From CAWAYH01 sp963786195 (GTDB lineage Bacteria; Acidobacteriota; Vicinamibacteria; Vicinamibacterales; 2-12-FULL-66-21), in NCBI GenBank assembly GCA_963786195.1, contig CAWAYH010000010.1:62001-126000 (forward strand): 64,000 nucleotides of DNA. The letters run 5' to 3'. The notes beneath the pieces were generated by a model. That model had not been told where the DNA came from and did not search any database. It worked only from the letters and a program-made list of their open reading frames with translations. The position numbers and the translations under genes are program-made. This document shows, piece after piece, positions 53,915 to 62,650 of the stretch (position 1 is the stretch's first letter; every line of letters starts with the position of its first letter).

Positions 53915-55864
53915 CTAGCCTTCCTTCTCCTCGTATTCCGTCTTGAGCCGCGCGACGACCGCCGGATCCGCCAGCGTCGTCGTATCGCCGAGCGCCTTGC
54001 CTTCCGCGATGTCGCGAAGCAGCCGTCGCATGATCTTTCCCGAACGCGTCTTGGGCAAGTCGGCGGCAAAGAGGATCTCGTCGGGACGCGCAATCGCGCC
54101 GATCTTGCGCACGACGTGCTCCTTCAGCTCGTCGGCAAAGGCGGCCGATGGCTTGACGCCCTCCTTGACGGTCACGAACGCCGCGACGGCCTGACCCTTG
54201 ATTTCGTGCGGCCGACCGACCACCGCCGCTTCGGCGACTTTCGGATGATCGACGAGCGCGCTCTCCACTTCCATCGTCCCGAGACGATGGCCGGCGACGT
54301 TCAGGACGTCGTCCACGCGGCCGAGCAGCCAGTAGAAACCGTCCTCGTCGCGGCGCGCGCCGTCACCCGTGAAGTACATGCCGTCGGGCCAGCGGCTCCA
54401 GTACTGCTGCACGTAGCGATCGGGATCGCCGTAGATGCCGCGCAGCATCGAGGGCCAGGGACGCGTGAGCGTCAGCAGCCCGCCGCCGGTCTCGACGCGC
54501 TTTCCCGTGGCGTCGCGGATCTCTGCGAAGACGCCCGGGAACGTGTGCGTCGCCGAGCCGGGCTTCGTGCTCGTAATCCCCGGGAGCGGCGTGATCATGA
54601 TCATGCCGGTTTCGGTTTGCCACCACGTGTCGACGATCGGACACCGCTCGCGGCCGATGTGCTGCTGGTACCACATCCACGCCTCGGGGTTGATCGGCTC
54701 ACCGACGGACCCCAGCAGCCGAAGCGTGCTCAGGTCGCGGCGCGCCGGCCACTCCGTGCCCCAGCGCATGAACGCGCGGATCGCCGTCGGCGCGGTGTAG
54801 AAGACCGTGACGCCGTGCCGTTCGATCAACTCCCAGAATCGATCCTTCTGCGGCCAGTCGGGCGCGCCTTCGTACATCACGACCGTCGCGCCGTTGGCCA
54901 GCGGACCGTAGACGACGTAGCTGTGGCCGGTCACCCAGCCGATGTCGGCCGTGCACCAGTAGACGTCGTCTTCTTTCAGGTCGAACACCCACTTGGTCGT
55001 GGCGTACGTGCCGACGAGATACCCGCCAGTCGTGTGCACGATCCCTTTGGGTTTTCCGGTCGTCCCCGAGGTGTAGAGGATGTAGAGCATGTCCTCGGCA
55101 TCCATCGCCTCCGGGTCGCAGGACGGCGATGCGTTCTGCATCAACCGGTGGTACCAGTGATCGCGTCCCTCTTTGATCTGGACTGGAATCGGGGCGCCGG
55201 CCTGACGCTGCACGACGACGACGTTCTTGATCGAGGGCGTTCCTTCGAGCGCTTCATCCGCCATCTGCTTCAGCGGGACGATCTGTCCACGGCGGTAGCC
55301 GCCGTCCGCGGTGACGAGCAGCACGGCCTGCGCGTCGTTGATGCGGTCGCGCAGCGACTCCGCGCTGAACCCTCCGAACACGACGCTGTGCACGGCGCCG
55401 ATGCGCGCGCAGGCGAGCATCGCGATGGCGAGCTCCGGCACGAGCGGCAGATACAGCGCGACGCGGTCTCCCCGCTTCACACCCAGCGACTTCAGCACGT
55501 TCGCAAACGCGCTCACCTGGCGATAGAGATCCCAGTACGTGAGCGTGCGCCGATCGCCGGGCTCGCCTTCCCAGATGAACGCGGCTTTGTTGCGGCGCGC
55601 CGTCCGGACATGACGGTCGAGGCAGTTGACGCTGATGTTCAGCTTGCCGCCGCAGAACCACTGCGCGTAGGGCGGGTCCCAGCGCAGCACCTTGTCCCAG
55701 GGCCGTATCCACTCCAGCTCGCGCGCGAAACTTGCCCAGAATCCTTCAGGATCCGCAGCGGCGCGGCCGTAAATGGCCGGGTCGGCGATATTGGCGGTCG
55801 CCTGCCACTCGCGCGTGGGCGGGAAACGACGATCCTCTTTGAGCAGCGCGTCGATTTCGCTCAT
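53915..55864 (-). CDS. acs: Acetyl-CoA synthetase (AMP-forming)
   Basis: 649 residues. It activates acetate to acetyl-CoA via acetyl-AMP. Visible are the P-loop YTSGTTGKPKGIVHTTGGYL, acetate-pocket VDTWWQTETGMIMITPLPG, the YFTGDGARRDEDGFYWLLGR hinge, and the acetylatable lysine in LPKTRSGKIMRRLLRD near residue 610. Length and the N-terminal WASFARELEWIRPWDKVLRWD are typical. It sits between the TPR gene (8 bp) and the PilM-GspB-like gene (17 bp), so it is probably in the same transcript, an unexpected metabolic gene in a pilus/secretion-like set. Confidence 0.96.
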   Translation of the reverse strand: MSEIDALLKEDRRFPPTREWQATANIADPAIYGRAAADPEGFWASFARELEWIRPWDKVLRWDPPYAQWFCGGKLNISVNCLDRHVRTARRNKAAFIWEGEPGDRRTLTYWDLYRQVSAFANVLKSLGVKRGDRVALYLPLVPELAIAMLACARIGAVHSVVFGGFSAESLRDRINDAQAVLLVTADGGYRRGQIVPLKQMADEALEGTPSIKNVVVVQRQAGAPIPVQIKEGRDHWYHRLMQNASPSCDPEAMDAEDMLYILYTSGTTGKPKGIVHTTGGYLVGTYATTKWVFDLKEDDVYWCTADIGWVTGHSYVVYGPLANGATVVMYEGAPDWPQKDRFWELIERHGVTVFYTAPTAIRAFMRWGTEWPARRDLSTLRLLGSVGEPINPEAWMWYQQHIGRERCPIVDTWWQTETGMIMITPLPGITSTKPGSATHTFPGVFAEIRDATGKRVETGGGLLTLTRPWPSMLRGIYGDPDRYVQQYWSRWPDGMYFTGDGARRDEDGFYWLLGRVDDVLNVAGHRLGTMEVESALVDHPKVAEAAVVGRPHEIKGQAVAAFVTVKEGVKPSAAFADELKEHVVRKIGAIARPDEILFAADLPKTRSGKIMRRLLRDIAEGKALGDTTTLADPAVVARLKTEYEEKEG

Positions 55865-55872
55865 CGTCCTGA

Positions 55873-56906
55873 TTATCTATCGCGGGGCCCGGATCCGTCG
55901 CGCCGCGAAGCCAGCGCGTCAACCCGGCTGCGAACGGCCGCCCGGCGGTCGTTGTACTCCGCGCCGGCGTAGGCCAGAAACGCCTCGTAATGCGTGGCCG
56001 CGCGCGCGGGCTCACCCGTCAACTCGAACAACACCGCCAGGTTGTAGTGCGCCGGCGCATGCCGGGGGTCGGCGCCCAGCGCGCGGAGCAGCGACTCCTT
56101 CGCACGCTCGGTTCGCCCGGTCGCCTTCTCGGCAAGCGACAGGTTGACCATGGCATCGACGTCGCGCGGCCGCCGCGTCAGCACGTTCCTGAACTCCGCG
56201 GCGCGCCGCATCGTACTTGCCCTGCGCCAGCAGGGCGACACCAAGGTTGTTGTGCGCGTTGTCGTACTCCGCATCGATGTCGAGCGCGCGCCTGAACTCG
56301 CCAACCGCGTCGTTCAGCTTGCCCCGGCTCTGGAACAGAAGTCCGATGTTGTTGTGGGCCGCCGCGTTCCGATCGTCTGCCTTGAGCAGCTCCCGGTACG
56401 CCTGAAGCGCGCCGTCGACGTTACCGGCGCGCTGGTACTGAACCGCGCGATCAAAGAGCACGTCGCGACTGGATGGCGTGACCTGCCTGGTACTCGATGA
56501 CGCCGTGGGCGCGATGCCAGGCGCGACGGTCCGGTTCGCCGCAGTGGCGGTGGAACCGGGTGAAGCTGCGCTCTTCTCCGGTGCAGTGGCGGTCGGGCCC
56601 GGTGATGTCGACGCCGGGCTCGATCCGGTGACCCGTCCCGGGCTTGACGCGGGCGGCGCCGGTCGAGTCGCAACGACCGCGGGCTTTGATACGCGGTCCA
56701 CGCCAGGGCCAGACGTACCACACGCCGCCGGCGATCAGAATCGCTCCGATCAGGTAGGCCGTTACGCGTTCGCCGCTTCGACGTCGCGTCGTCGAATACC
56801 CCATCGTCGCCAGCACGGCATCCGCCTGGGGATTCCTGTCGCGCTGTCGCTCCGTCGAGGACTTCGGCCCCCGTCCGCGTCGCAACGCCTCAAAGAGCTG
56901 ACTCAC
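55873..56906 (-). CDS. Membrane-anchored TPR protein, MshN/GspB-like (two frameshifts)
   Basis: Three frame segments join into about 343 residues. The first runs from GTG 56906, reading MSQLFEALRRGRGPKSST, then one membrane helix (AYLIGAILIAGGVWYVWPW). After an extra base near 56700 comes a Pro/Ser/Thr linker and TPR units (DVLFDRAVQYQRAGNVDGAL, AAAHNNIGLLFQSRGKLNDA, DNAHNNLGVALLAQGKYD). After another extra base near 56205 come EFRNVLTRRPRDVDAMVNLS and APAHYNLAVLFELTGEPARA. Its layout, short cytoplasmic N-terminus, one helix and periplasmic TPRs, is that of MshN-type proteins, and its neighbours are an ExeA-like ATPase and a secretin. The frameshifts are probably assembly indels. Confidence 0.72.
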
Positions 56907-56913
56907 CGGTAAG

Positions 56914-56942
56914 GGTATCCGTGTTGTCCGTGTTGTCCGCGG
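56914..56942 (-). repeat. CCRCGGACAACACGG intercistronic repeat, copy 3
   Basis: On the coding strand the ExeA-like stop TAG is followed directly by CCGCGGACAACACGGACAAC and ACGGATAC, filling the gap before the TPR gene. Sequence, polarity and position relative to the stop codon match the copies at 13541 and 21495. Confidence 0.72.
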
Positions 56943-57908
56943 CTACAGGGCCGCCACGCGCCGACGCATCCAGCTGAAGATCGTCTCGCGCGCCGGCTCG
57001 AGATCGAGGCTGCTCGCAGCCTTGACCACCATCGGCGGCTCGATCCACGTGGCGCGGACCGAGTACGCCTCAAGCAGCGCGCGATCGCAGACGAGGTTGA
57101 TCAGTCGCGGAATGCCGCCGGTCGCCCGGTGGACGCGCTGCAGCGCCTTCGGCGTGAAGCCAACCGCGGAGCCGCCGCCGGCGATCGTCAGGCGATGCGC
57201 GACGTAGGCGGCCGTCTCCTGCGCGGTCAGCGGGCGCAGCTGATATCGGATCGAGACGCGCTGATCGAGCTGACGCAGCTCCGGCGTCCGCAAGCTGCCC
57301 TTCAGATTGAGCTGGCCGACGAGCACGATCTGCAGCAGCTTCTCCTTGTCCGTCTCCAGGTTCGACAGGAGCCGGATCTGCTCGAGCACCTGGAGCGGAA
57401 GGTTCTGCGCCTCGTCGAGAATCAGGATGGCGTTGGCGCCGAGCGGCAGGAGCGACAGCAGGAACTCGTTGAGCGTGTTGATCAGTTCCTGCTTGCTGAC
57501 GCCCGCGAGCCGCCCCTTCCGGATCTCGTCACGCGAGACCACGCCGAAGTCCTGCAGGATCAGGCGCAGGAGATCTTCCTCGGACAGGAACGGATTGAGG
57601 ATGAGCGCGGTGAACGTACGGCGATCGAGCTGATCGAGGATCGCGCGGCAGAGCGTCGTCTTGCCCGTTCCGATGTCGCCGGTGACGACCACGAAGCCCT
57701 CGCGGCGCCGAATCGCGTATTGCAGAAGGTCGAACGCGTTGGCGTGCGATTCGCTGCGATAGAGATACTTGGGATCGGGGGTGAGGCTGAACGGCTTTTC
57801 GGTGAACCCGTAGAAATCTTCGTACATGGGATAGTCCTCGCGTGTGCGCCCCAGCGCCGAGGCGAACTGGGCGGCGGCCGTCGTCGTCATCGAACGCATC
57901 AGGCTCAT
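56943..57908 (-). CDS. ExeA/MshM-like AAA+ ATPase
   Basis: 321 residues from ATG 57908, which overlaps the secretin stop (ATGA). A second ATG at 57827, with GAGGA upstream, begins the family-typical MYEDFYGFTEKPFSLTPDPKY and may be the true start. Walker A VTGDIGTGKTTLCRAIL, Walker B AILILDEAQNLPL and sensor region IVLVGQLNLKGSLRTPELRQ are intact. ExeA-like ATPases help secretins or pilus assembly proteins reach their place at the cell wall. Unlike GspA there is no membrane helix or C-terminal peptidoglycan-binding domain, so it is the short MshM form. Confidence 0.87.
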   Translation of the reverse strand: MSLMRSMTTTAAAQFASALGRTREDYPMYEDFYGFTEKPFSLTPDPKYLYRSESHANAFDLLQYAIRRREGFVVVTGDIGTGKTTLCRAILDQLDRRTFTALILNPFLSEEDLLRLILQDFGVVSRDEIRKGRLAGVSKQELINTLNEFLLSLLPLGANAILILDEAQNLPLQVLEQIRLLSNLETDKEKLLQIVLVGQLNLKGSLRTPELRQLDQRVSIRYQLRPLTAQETAAYVAHRLTIAGGGSAVGFTPKALQRVHRATGGIPRLINLVCDRALLEAYSVRATWIEPPMVVKAASSLDLEPARETIFSWMRRRVAAL

Positions 57909-59079
57909 CGCACGGCTCCTGCGGCGGCGGCCGCCTGGCCGACGATCGTCGGTGTGAGCAGCACGACCAGCTCCGCGCTCGCCGGATGCGCTCTCAGCCC
58001 TGATAGGATCAACGTCTCGCCTCCCCGCACCCGAACGACCGTATTCACGTCGCTCTGCCAGGTCTGACTGGCTCCCGCTGTACTCGCCATGCGGCGCGAA
58101 AATCCGGGCGCAATTCCAAGCTGGACCATATCGTCGGCCGAGATCTGGGGGGTGATGGCCAGCGTCCAGGCCGCTTCGTCGCCGCTGTCCACCCGAACGA
58201 CCGCGGGTTCGTTGTTCATCGCGAGCACCTGCGGCGTCGCCAGCACGTCGACTGTCCCCTGCGCCCAAATCGCGCGGAGCACCGCGTCCACGTCCGCCGG
58301 GAGGACCGCTGCGGAGCCGGGCCTGATGCCAAGCGCCGTCAGGTCCAGGCCGCGGGCGCGATCCTTGACGGTCACGGCCAGAATCTTCAGCTGCACGCGG
58401 ACCTGGCGCAGCGCGCGGACCTGCACCGACTCGAGATACACGGCAACCTGATCGAGCCGATCGGCGAAGTCGGTCACCTGCACGAGGCCGGCCCGGCGAT
58501 CGACGTGATGCCGTCCCGACTGCGACAGGAGCGCGGCCACACCGGCCTCGATCTCCGTGAACACATCGGTGGCCGTCGCCGAGCCCATCTCGACCGTGAC
58601 ACCAGGGCCGGCGCTCTCCGTCCGATGCTGGAGCGTCCGGCGCAGGCTGAGGAGATCCACTTCGAAGAGCCGCGTCTCGCGGCTTTCGCGGGTAGACGCT
58701 GATGACGGCGGCGTCCACGTCGTAGTCGAGCGCTGACGGGAACAGCACCGCCTCGAGGGCCTGCCTCATCGTCAGATCCCTCAACTCCCCGGTGAAGGTG
58801 CCCGTGATGTTCGAGTCGATGACGGTGCTGAAGCGGCTGCCCCTCACGACGAGGAGGATGACGTCGCGGATCGGCGTCGGCTGCCCGACCGCGAGCGTGA
58901 TCTTGCGGGCGTCGAGGTCGGACCGTTCAGCGCCCCGGGAAACGGACAGGGGCGCGGGCTGGCGGACGTCGAGCTTGGTCACCGGGAGGTCTCGGGAGCT
59001 GCCCTCCGCCCGAGCCGGCGCCCGCGGGCGCCAGGCCCAGGAGCGACACGGCGACGAACCAGCGTCGGTACGTGCACAC
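57905..59079 (-). CDS. Short secretin, MshL/PilQ-like (two frameshifts)
   Basis: Best read as one gene from GTG 59079: a signal peptide (MCTYRRWFVAVSLLGLAPAGA), then an extra base near 59020 into GSSRDLPVTKLDVRQ and an STN-like domain (ITLAVGQPTPIRDVILLVVR, TGTFTGELRDLTMRQALEAV). A second extra base near 58682 leads to the secretin part (RETRLFEVDLLSLRRT, VDVLATPQVLAMNNEPAVVR, LAITPQISADDMVQLGIAP, ending ELVVLLTPTIVGQ). About 390 residues is short against 500-600 for MshL, so N-domains are reduced. It would form the outer-membrane channel for the pilus/secretion-like system encoded downstream. The N-terminal reconstruction is tentative. Confidence 0.65.
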
Positions 59080-59129
59080 TTTTGCTGTTGGAAGTTTCGG
59101 GCACAGACGGGCAAACCTGTAGTGATCAG

Positions 59130-59194
59130 GGTGCCAAGGTGCCAAGGTGCCAGGTGCCAGAGGTGCAGAGGTGCCAAGGTGCCAGGTGCCAGGG
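59130..59194. repeat. GGTGCCAA/GGTGCCAG tandem array
   Basis: About eight units of 7-9 bp (GTGCCAAG, GTGCCAG, AGGTGCAG) run head to tail in the gap between the membrane-protein gene and the secretin gene, both on the minus strand. No inverted partner is nearby. Units vary in length, so slippage expansion is likely. Confidence 0.75.
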
Positions 59195-59214
59195 TCGGCC
59201 GGCAACCTGGGCGT

Positions 59215-59736
59215 CTACAGCGTCGATTCCGGTGGAATCGGCGTCACGTCGATGGTGCCCGGCGGCGGCGGTGGCGGCGCGTCCTTCTTCTTGAAGATCG
59301 CGAAGCCGATCAGGCCGCCCACCATCCCGAAGATCATGTTGATCACGAGGGAAATGATCAGGCCGATCACCATCATGGACGGCCCCGTTGCCATCTGCCG
59401 GATGAGGTCCCGGAACTCTTCGGGCACGTCAGGGTTGGATTCGAGCGCCCGCTCCATCCACTCGCGCTGGAAGCCACCTGCCACCAGCTGCAAGGGAATT
59501 GAGATGAGCGCGCCGACGACGGCGCCGACGATGCCGGCCATGAGACCGACGAGCGCGCTTTCCGCCGGGGTCACCTGGTGAGGCATGTTCTGCTGGCGCA
59601 GATATGCCGCCAGCGCGCCACCCATGAGCACCCAGAGGCAGCAGCAGCAGTTCCCCGCGTTCACGATGGGCAACGCCGAGAGCACGCCGATGAACAGGCC
59701 GCCCCAGAACGCCGGCTGCAATCGCTCGGACATCAT
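59215..59736 (-). CDS. Small integral membrane protein with a CCCC motif
   Basis: 173 residues. Hydrophobic segments lie at about 8-27, 33-46, 61-88 and 118-148. A run of four cysteines (NAGNCCCCLWVLMGG at about 27-41) is in or near the first hairpin, and the C-terminus is Pro-rich (KKKDAPPPPPPGTIDVTPIPP). The middle has an amphipathic region (REWMERALESNPDVPEEFRD). The start overlaps the ino1 stop by one base, so it is translationally coupled to myo-inositol-phosphate synthase. I do not recognise a function. The cysteine run could bind metal or be acylated; both are speculation. Confidence 0.75.
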   Translation of the reverse strand: MMSERLQPAFWGGLFIGVLSALPIVNAGNCCCCLWVLMGGALAAYLRQQNMPHQVTPAESALVGLMAGIVGAVVGALISIPLQLVAGGFQREWMERALESNPDVPEEFRDLIRQMATGPSMMVIGLIISLVINMIFGMVGGLIGFAIFKKKDAPPPPPPGTIDVTPIPPESTL

Positions 59737-61049
59737 CAGTCGTAGTACTCCCGGCCGAGGTGCGTGATCAGCTCCTCGCCGCGCAGGTACCTGAGCGTGT
59801 TCTTCAGCTTCATCAGCTGAATGAACAGATCGTGCTCAGGGTACAACCCCGGCGCGTGCATCGGACTCTTGAAGTAGAACGACAGCCACTCCTGGATTCC
59901 GCTCATGCCCGCGCGCTTGGCGAGATCGAGGAACAGCGCGACGTCGAGCACGATGGGCGCCGCCAGGATGCTGTCGCGGCACAGGAAGTTGATCTTCAGC
60001 TGCATCGGATATCCGAGCCAGCCGAAGATGTCGATGTTGTCCCAGCCTTCCTTGTTGTCGCCGCGCGGTGGATAGTAGTTGATTCTGACGACGTGGCAAA
60101 GCTTTTCGTACAGATCCGGGTACAGGGCCGGCTGCAGGATGTAGTCGAGGACCGATTTCTTGCTTTCTTCCTTGGTCTTGAACGATTCGGGGTCGTCCAG
60201 CACCTCGCCATCCCGGTTGCCGAGAATGTTGGTCGAGTACCAACCCTCCACGCCGAGCAGCCGCGCCTTCAAGCCTGGCGCGATGATGGTCTTGATCAGC
60301 GTCTGGCCGGTTTTCAGGTCCTTCCCCGAGAGCGGTGACCCGGTCTTCGCCGCCAACTCCAGGAGCGCCGGGATGTCGGCGCTCAGGTTCGGCGCCGCGT
60401 TCGCATAGGGAATTCCCTCGCGGATCGCCGCGTACGCGTAAACCATGCTCGATGGAATCGACGGGTCGTTCGCCTCGAGTGCCTTCTCGAACGCCGCGAC
60501 GCTTTCGTGCGCCGGCGATTCGGTCATGTAGACCTCGGTGCTGCCGCACCAGACCATCACGAGCCGCTCGAGCCCGTGCTGTGCCTTGAAGCGCCGGATG
60601 TCTTCGACGACCTGATCCGCCAGCTCGCGTTTGTTCGCCGCTTTCTTCACGTTCGGGCCGTCGAGCCGTTTCACGTACCGGCGATCGAAGACCGCGGGCC
60701 ACGGACGAATCTGTTCGAGCTCGGGGCGAATCTGTTCGAGCAACGCCGACTCGAGCACGCCGGCCGTCTTCGCCGCTTCGTACGAGTTCTCTTCGAAGAT
60801 GTCCCAGCCGCCGAACACGATGTCGTCGAGCGAGGCGAGCGGAACGAAATCCTTGATCAAAGGCGAGCGCGCTTCGGTGCGCTTGCCGAGCCTGACGGTG
60901 CCCATCTGGGTGAGCGAGCCAATCGGCTTTGCGAGGCCGCGGCGAATAGCGAGGACCCCGGCGACGGTCGTCGTGCTGACCGCGCCCATCCCTACCAGCA
61001 GAACACCCAGTTTCCCTGCAGGTTCGGCGATTTTTGGCGGATTTTTCAC
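59736..61049 (-). CDS. ino1: myo-Inositol-1-phosphate synthase
   Basis: 437 residues from GTG 61049. It converts glucose-6-phosphate to inositol-1-phosphate using NAD, the entry to inositol lipids or solutes. The Rossmann loop is GVLLVGMGAVSTTTVAGVL at about 14-32; VFGGWDIFEENSYEAA, GDGEVLDD-like NRDGEVLDDPESFKTKEESK and KINFLCRDSILAAPIVLDVALFL contain the conserved active-site lysines and Asp. The length suits the prokaryotic type of about 360-440. A TATAGT sequence 8 bp upstream implies a leaderless transcript. An inositol phosphatase or lipid synthase is not in the window. Confidence 0.92.
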   Translation of the reverse strand: MKNPPKIAEPAGKLGVLLVGMGAVSTTTVAGVLAIRRGLAKPIGSLTQMGTVRLGKRTEARSPLIKDFVPLASLDDIVFGGWDIFEENSYEAAKTAGVLESALLEQIRPELEQIRPWPAVFDRRYVKRLDGPNVKKAANKRELADQVVEDIRRFKAQHGLERLVMVWCGSTEVYMTESPAHESVAAFEKALEANDPSIPSSMVYAYAAIREGIPYANAAPNLSADIPALLELAAKTGSPLSGKDLKTGQTLIKTIIAPGLKARLLGVEGWYSTNILGNRDGEVLDDPESFKTKEESKKSVLDYILQPALYPDLYEKLCHVVRINYYPPRGDNKEGWDNIDIFGWLGYPMQLKINFLCRDSILAAPIVLDVALFLDLAKRAGMSGIQEWLSFYFKSPMHAPGLYPEHDLFIQLMKLKNTLRYLRGEELITHLGREYYD

Positions 61050-61057
61050 AACCGGGA

Positions 61058-61063
61058 ACTATA
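61058..61063 (-). promoter_or_regulatory. -10 box TATAGT for a leaderless ino1 transcript
   Basis: On the minus strand TATAGT is followed by TCCCGGTT and then the GTG start, so transcription should begin at or within a base or two of the start codon. There is no room for a Shine-Dalgarno sequence. Confidence 0.5.
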
Positions 61064-61118
61064 TCATTCTGTTCGGGCCTCGCGGGACGCTCGCCGGCAT
61101 CGCGGTTTCGGTGCACCT

Positions 61119-61676
61119 ATGCGCTGGTTGAGAAAATCCACGCTCGATCCCCTCAGCGTCAGCATGGTCGGCGCGAAGCTCGGCGATCGCGTGCTCGTGG
61201 CCGGAGCGAGCGATCCGAAGCTGATCGCGGTCCTGGGCGCGAAGACGGGACTCACCGGCCTGACGTGCGCACTCGACGAGAACGACTCCGCAGTCGCGGA
61301 AGCGGCGCGCGTCGCGCTGCGCGAGGGCGCGCTCATCGAGACCTCCGTCGCGCCCTATACGTCTCTGCCGTTCGATCCGGAATCCTTCGATATCGTCGTC
61401 CTGCGCGACGTCCTCCGGACGCTCGAACACGGCCACCGGATGAGCGTCATCCACGAAGCGCATCGCGTTCTCCGGGCCGGCGGCCGTTGCCTCGTCATCG
61501 AATCAACCGCTCGCGTGGGTCTCGCCGCGCTCATGGGCCGTTCCGGCGCGAGCGAGGACTACGCCGCGTCAGGCGAACCGTTGAACGGATTGAAGGACGC
61601 AGGCTTCGTCGCCGTGCGGACGCTCGCCGAGCGCGATGGCGTGACGTTCGTCGAGGCCGTGAAGCGGAACACGTAG
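61119..61676 (+). CDS. Class I SAM-dependent methyltransferase-like protein
   Basis: 185 residues from ATG 61119 (MRWLRKSTLDPLSVSMVGAK). The Rossmann motifs are GDRVLVAGASDPKLIAVLGA (motif I, with A-S-D in place of the usual GxGxG), CALDENDSAV (acidic end of beta 2), LPFDPESFDIVVLRDVLR (motif II) and EAHRVLRAGGRCLVIE (motif III), as in UbiE-type methyltransferases. The atypical motif I may weaken SAM binding. The substrate is unknown. It is divergent from ino1 and convergent with the SDR gene. Confidence 0.78.
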   Translation: MRWLRKSTLDPLSVSMVGAKLGDRVLVAGASDPKLIAVLGAKTGLTGLTCALDENDSAVAEAARVALREGALIETSVAPYTSLPFDPESFDIVVLRDVLRTLEHGHRMSVIHEAHRVLRAGGRCLVIESTARVGLAALMGRSGASEDYAASGEPLNGLKDAGFVAVRTLAERDGVTFVEAVKRNT

Positions 61677-61702
61677 CCCCCAGCACACCAGCACCCTCAG
61701 CA

Positions 61703-62461
61703 TCATCGGGCGCACGTCAGATGACGGCCGCCATCGATCGAGATCGTCTCGCCCGTTATCCACGCCGCATCGTCTGACGCGAGGAAGTAGATCAGATCGG
61801 CGATCTCGCGCGCCTCGCCGGGCCTGCCGAGCGGGTGCGTCTCGCGGGATCGATCCAGGAACGCCGCGTAGTTCGTCTCGTTCATGCCGCCGCGCCGATG
61901 GAGGTTCGACACGACGACGCCGGGGTTGACGGCGTTGACGCGGACGCCCTTCGGTGCCAGTTCGAGCGCGGCGCACCGCGTCAACTGATCGACGGCTGAT
62001 TTGCTGACGCAGTACGCCAGCACGCCGGGAAACGCGCGCAGTCCGGTCACGCTCGACACGTTCACGACCGCGCCGCGCGCCGCGGAGAGCGCCGCCGCCG
62101 CCGCGCGCATGAGCCGGAACGGCGCACGCGTGTTGATGTCCATCATCGCGTCCCAGTCCGCATCCGTGGTCGATTCGACCGAACCGGACGCGATGATTCC
62201 CGCCGCGTTGACCAGCGTCGTCAGGCCACCAAACAGCTCGAGAGCGGTGCGGACGACGACGTCGGGGCTGGTGGGGGCAGTGACGTCAGCGGCCAGGACC
62301 GCCGCGCGGCCGCCCGAGCTTTCGATCTCTGCGCCCACGTCGCGAAGCGCCGTTTCGTCCCGTCCCACCGCCAGAACCGACGCGCCCCCTCGTCCAAAGC
62401 GGACCGCCGTGGCGCGCCCGATCCCGCTCGACGCTCCCGTGACAATCACCTGCTGAGGCAT
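61703..62461 (-). CDS. Short-chain dehydrogenase/reductase
   Basis: 252 residues from ATG 62461 (MPQQVIVTGASSGIGRATAV). Classical SDR features: cofactor loop TGASSGIG at 8-15, structural NAAGI at about 88-92, catalytic Ser in NVSSVTGLRAF, and Tyr/Lys in YCVSK. The end ITGETISIDGGRHL matches FabG-like enzymes. The basic residue after the second strand (VGRDE) suggests NADP preference. The substrate is not predictable. The frame is open upstream to 62923, but family similarity starts at 62461. Confidence 0.9.
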   Translation of the reverse strand: MPQQVIVTGASSGIGRATAVRFGRGGASVLAVGRDETALRDVGAEIESSGGRAAVLAADVTAPTSPDVVVRTALELFGGLTTLVNAAGIIASGSVESTTDADWDAMMDINTRAPFRLMRAAAAALSAARGAVVNVSSVTGLRAFPGVLAYCVSKSAVDQLTRCAALELAPKGVRVNAVNPGVVVSNLHRRGGMNETNYAAFLDRSRETHPLGRPGEAREIADLIYFLASDDAAWITGETISIDGGRHLTCAR

Positions 62462-62650
62462 GCGCTGTTGTAGCACGCGGACGTGAAATTTCGCGCTCCC
62501 GTGGTGTCCTACGCTGCACGCGGATTGTCCCAGAACGTGGACTTCACCCAACAGGTCTCCCTCGGAAACGCCGAAAAAACGGGCAGTTCTCGCGGTCCCT
62601 GCGGAAAGCGTTCGGCAAGTCTTTTGCCCCGCACAGCATCGGCTCGACCC

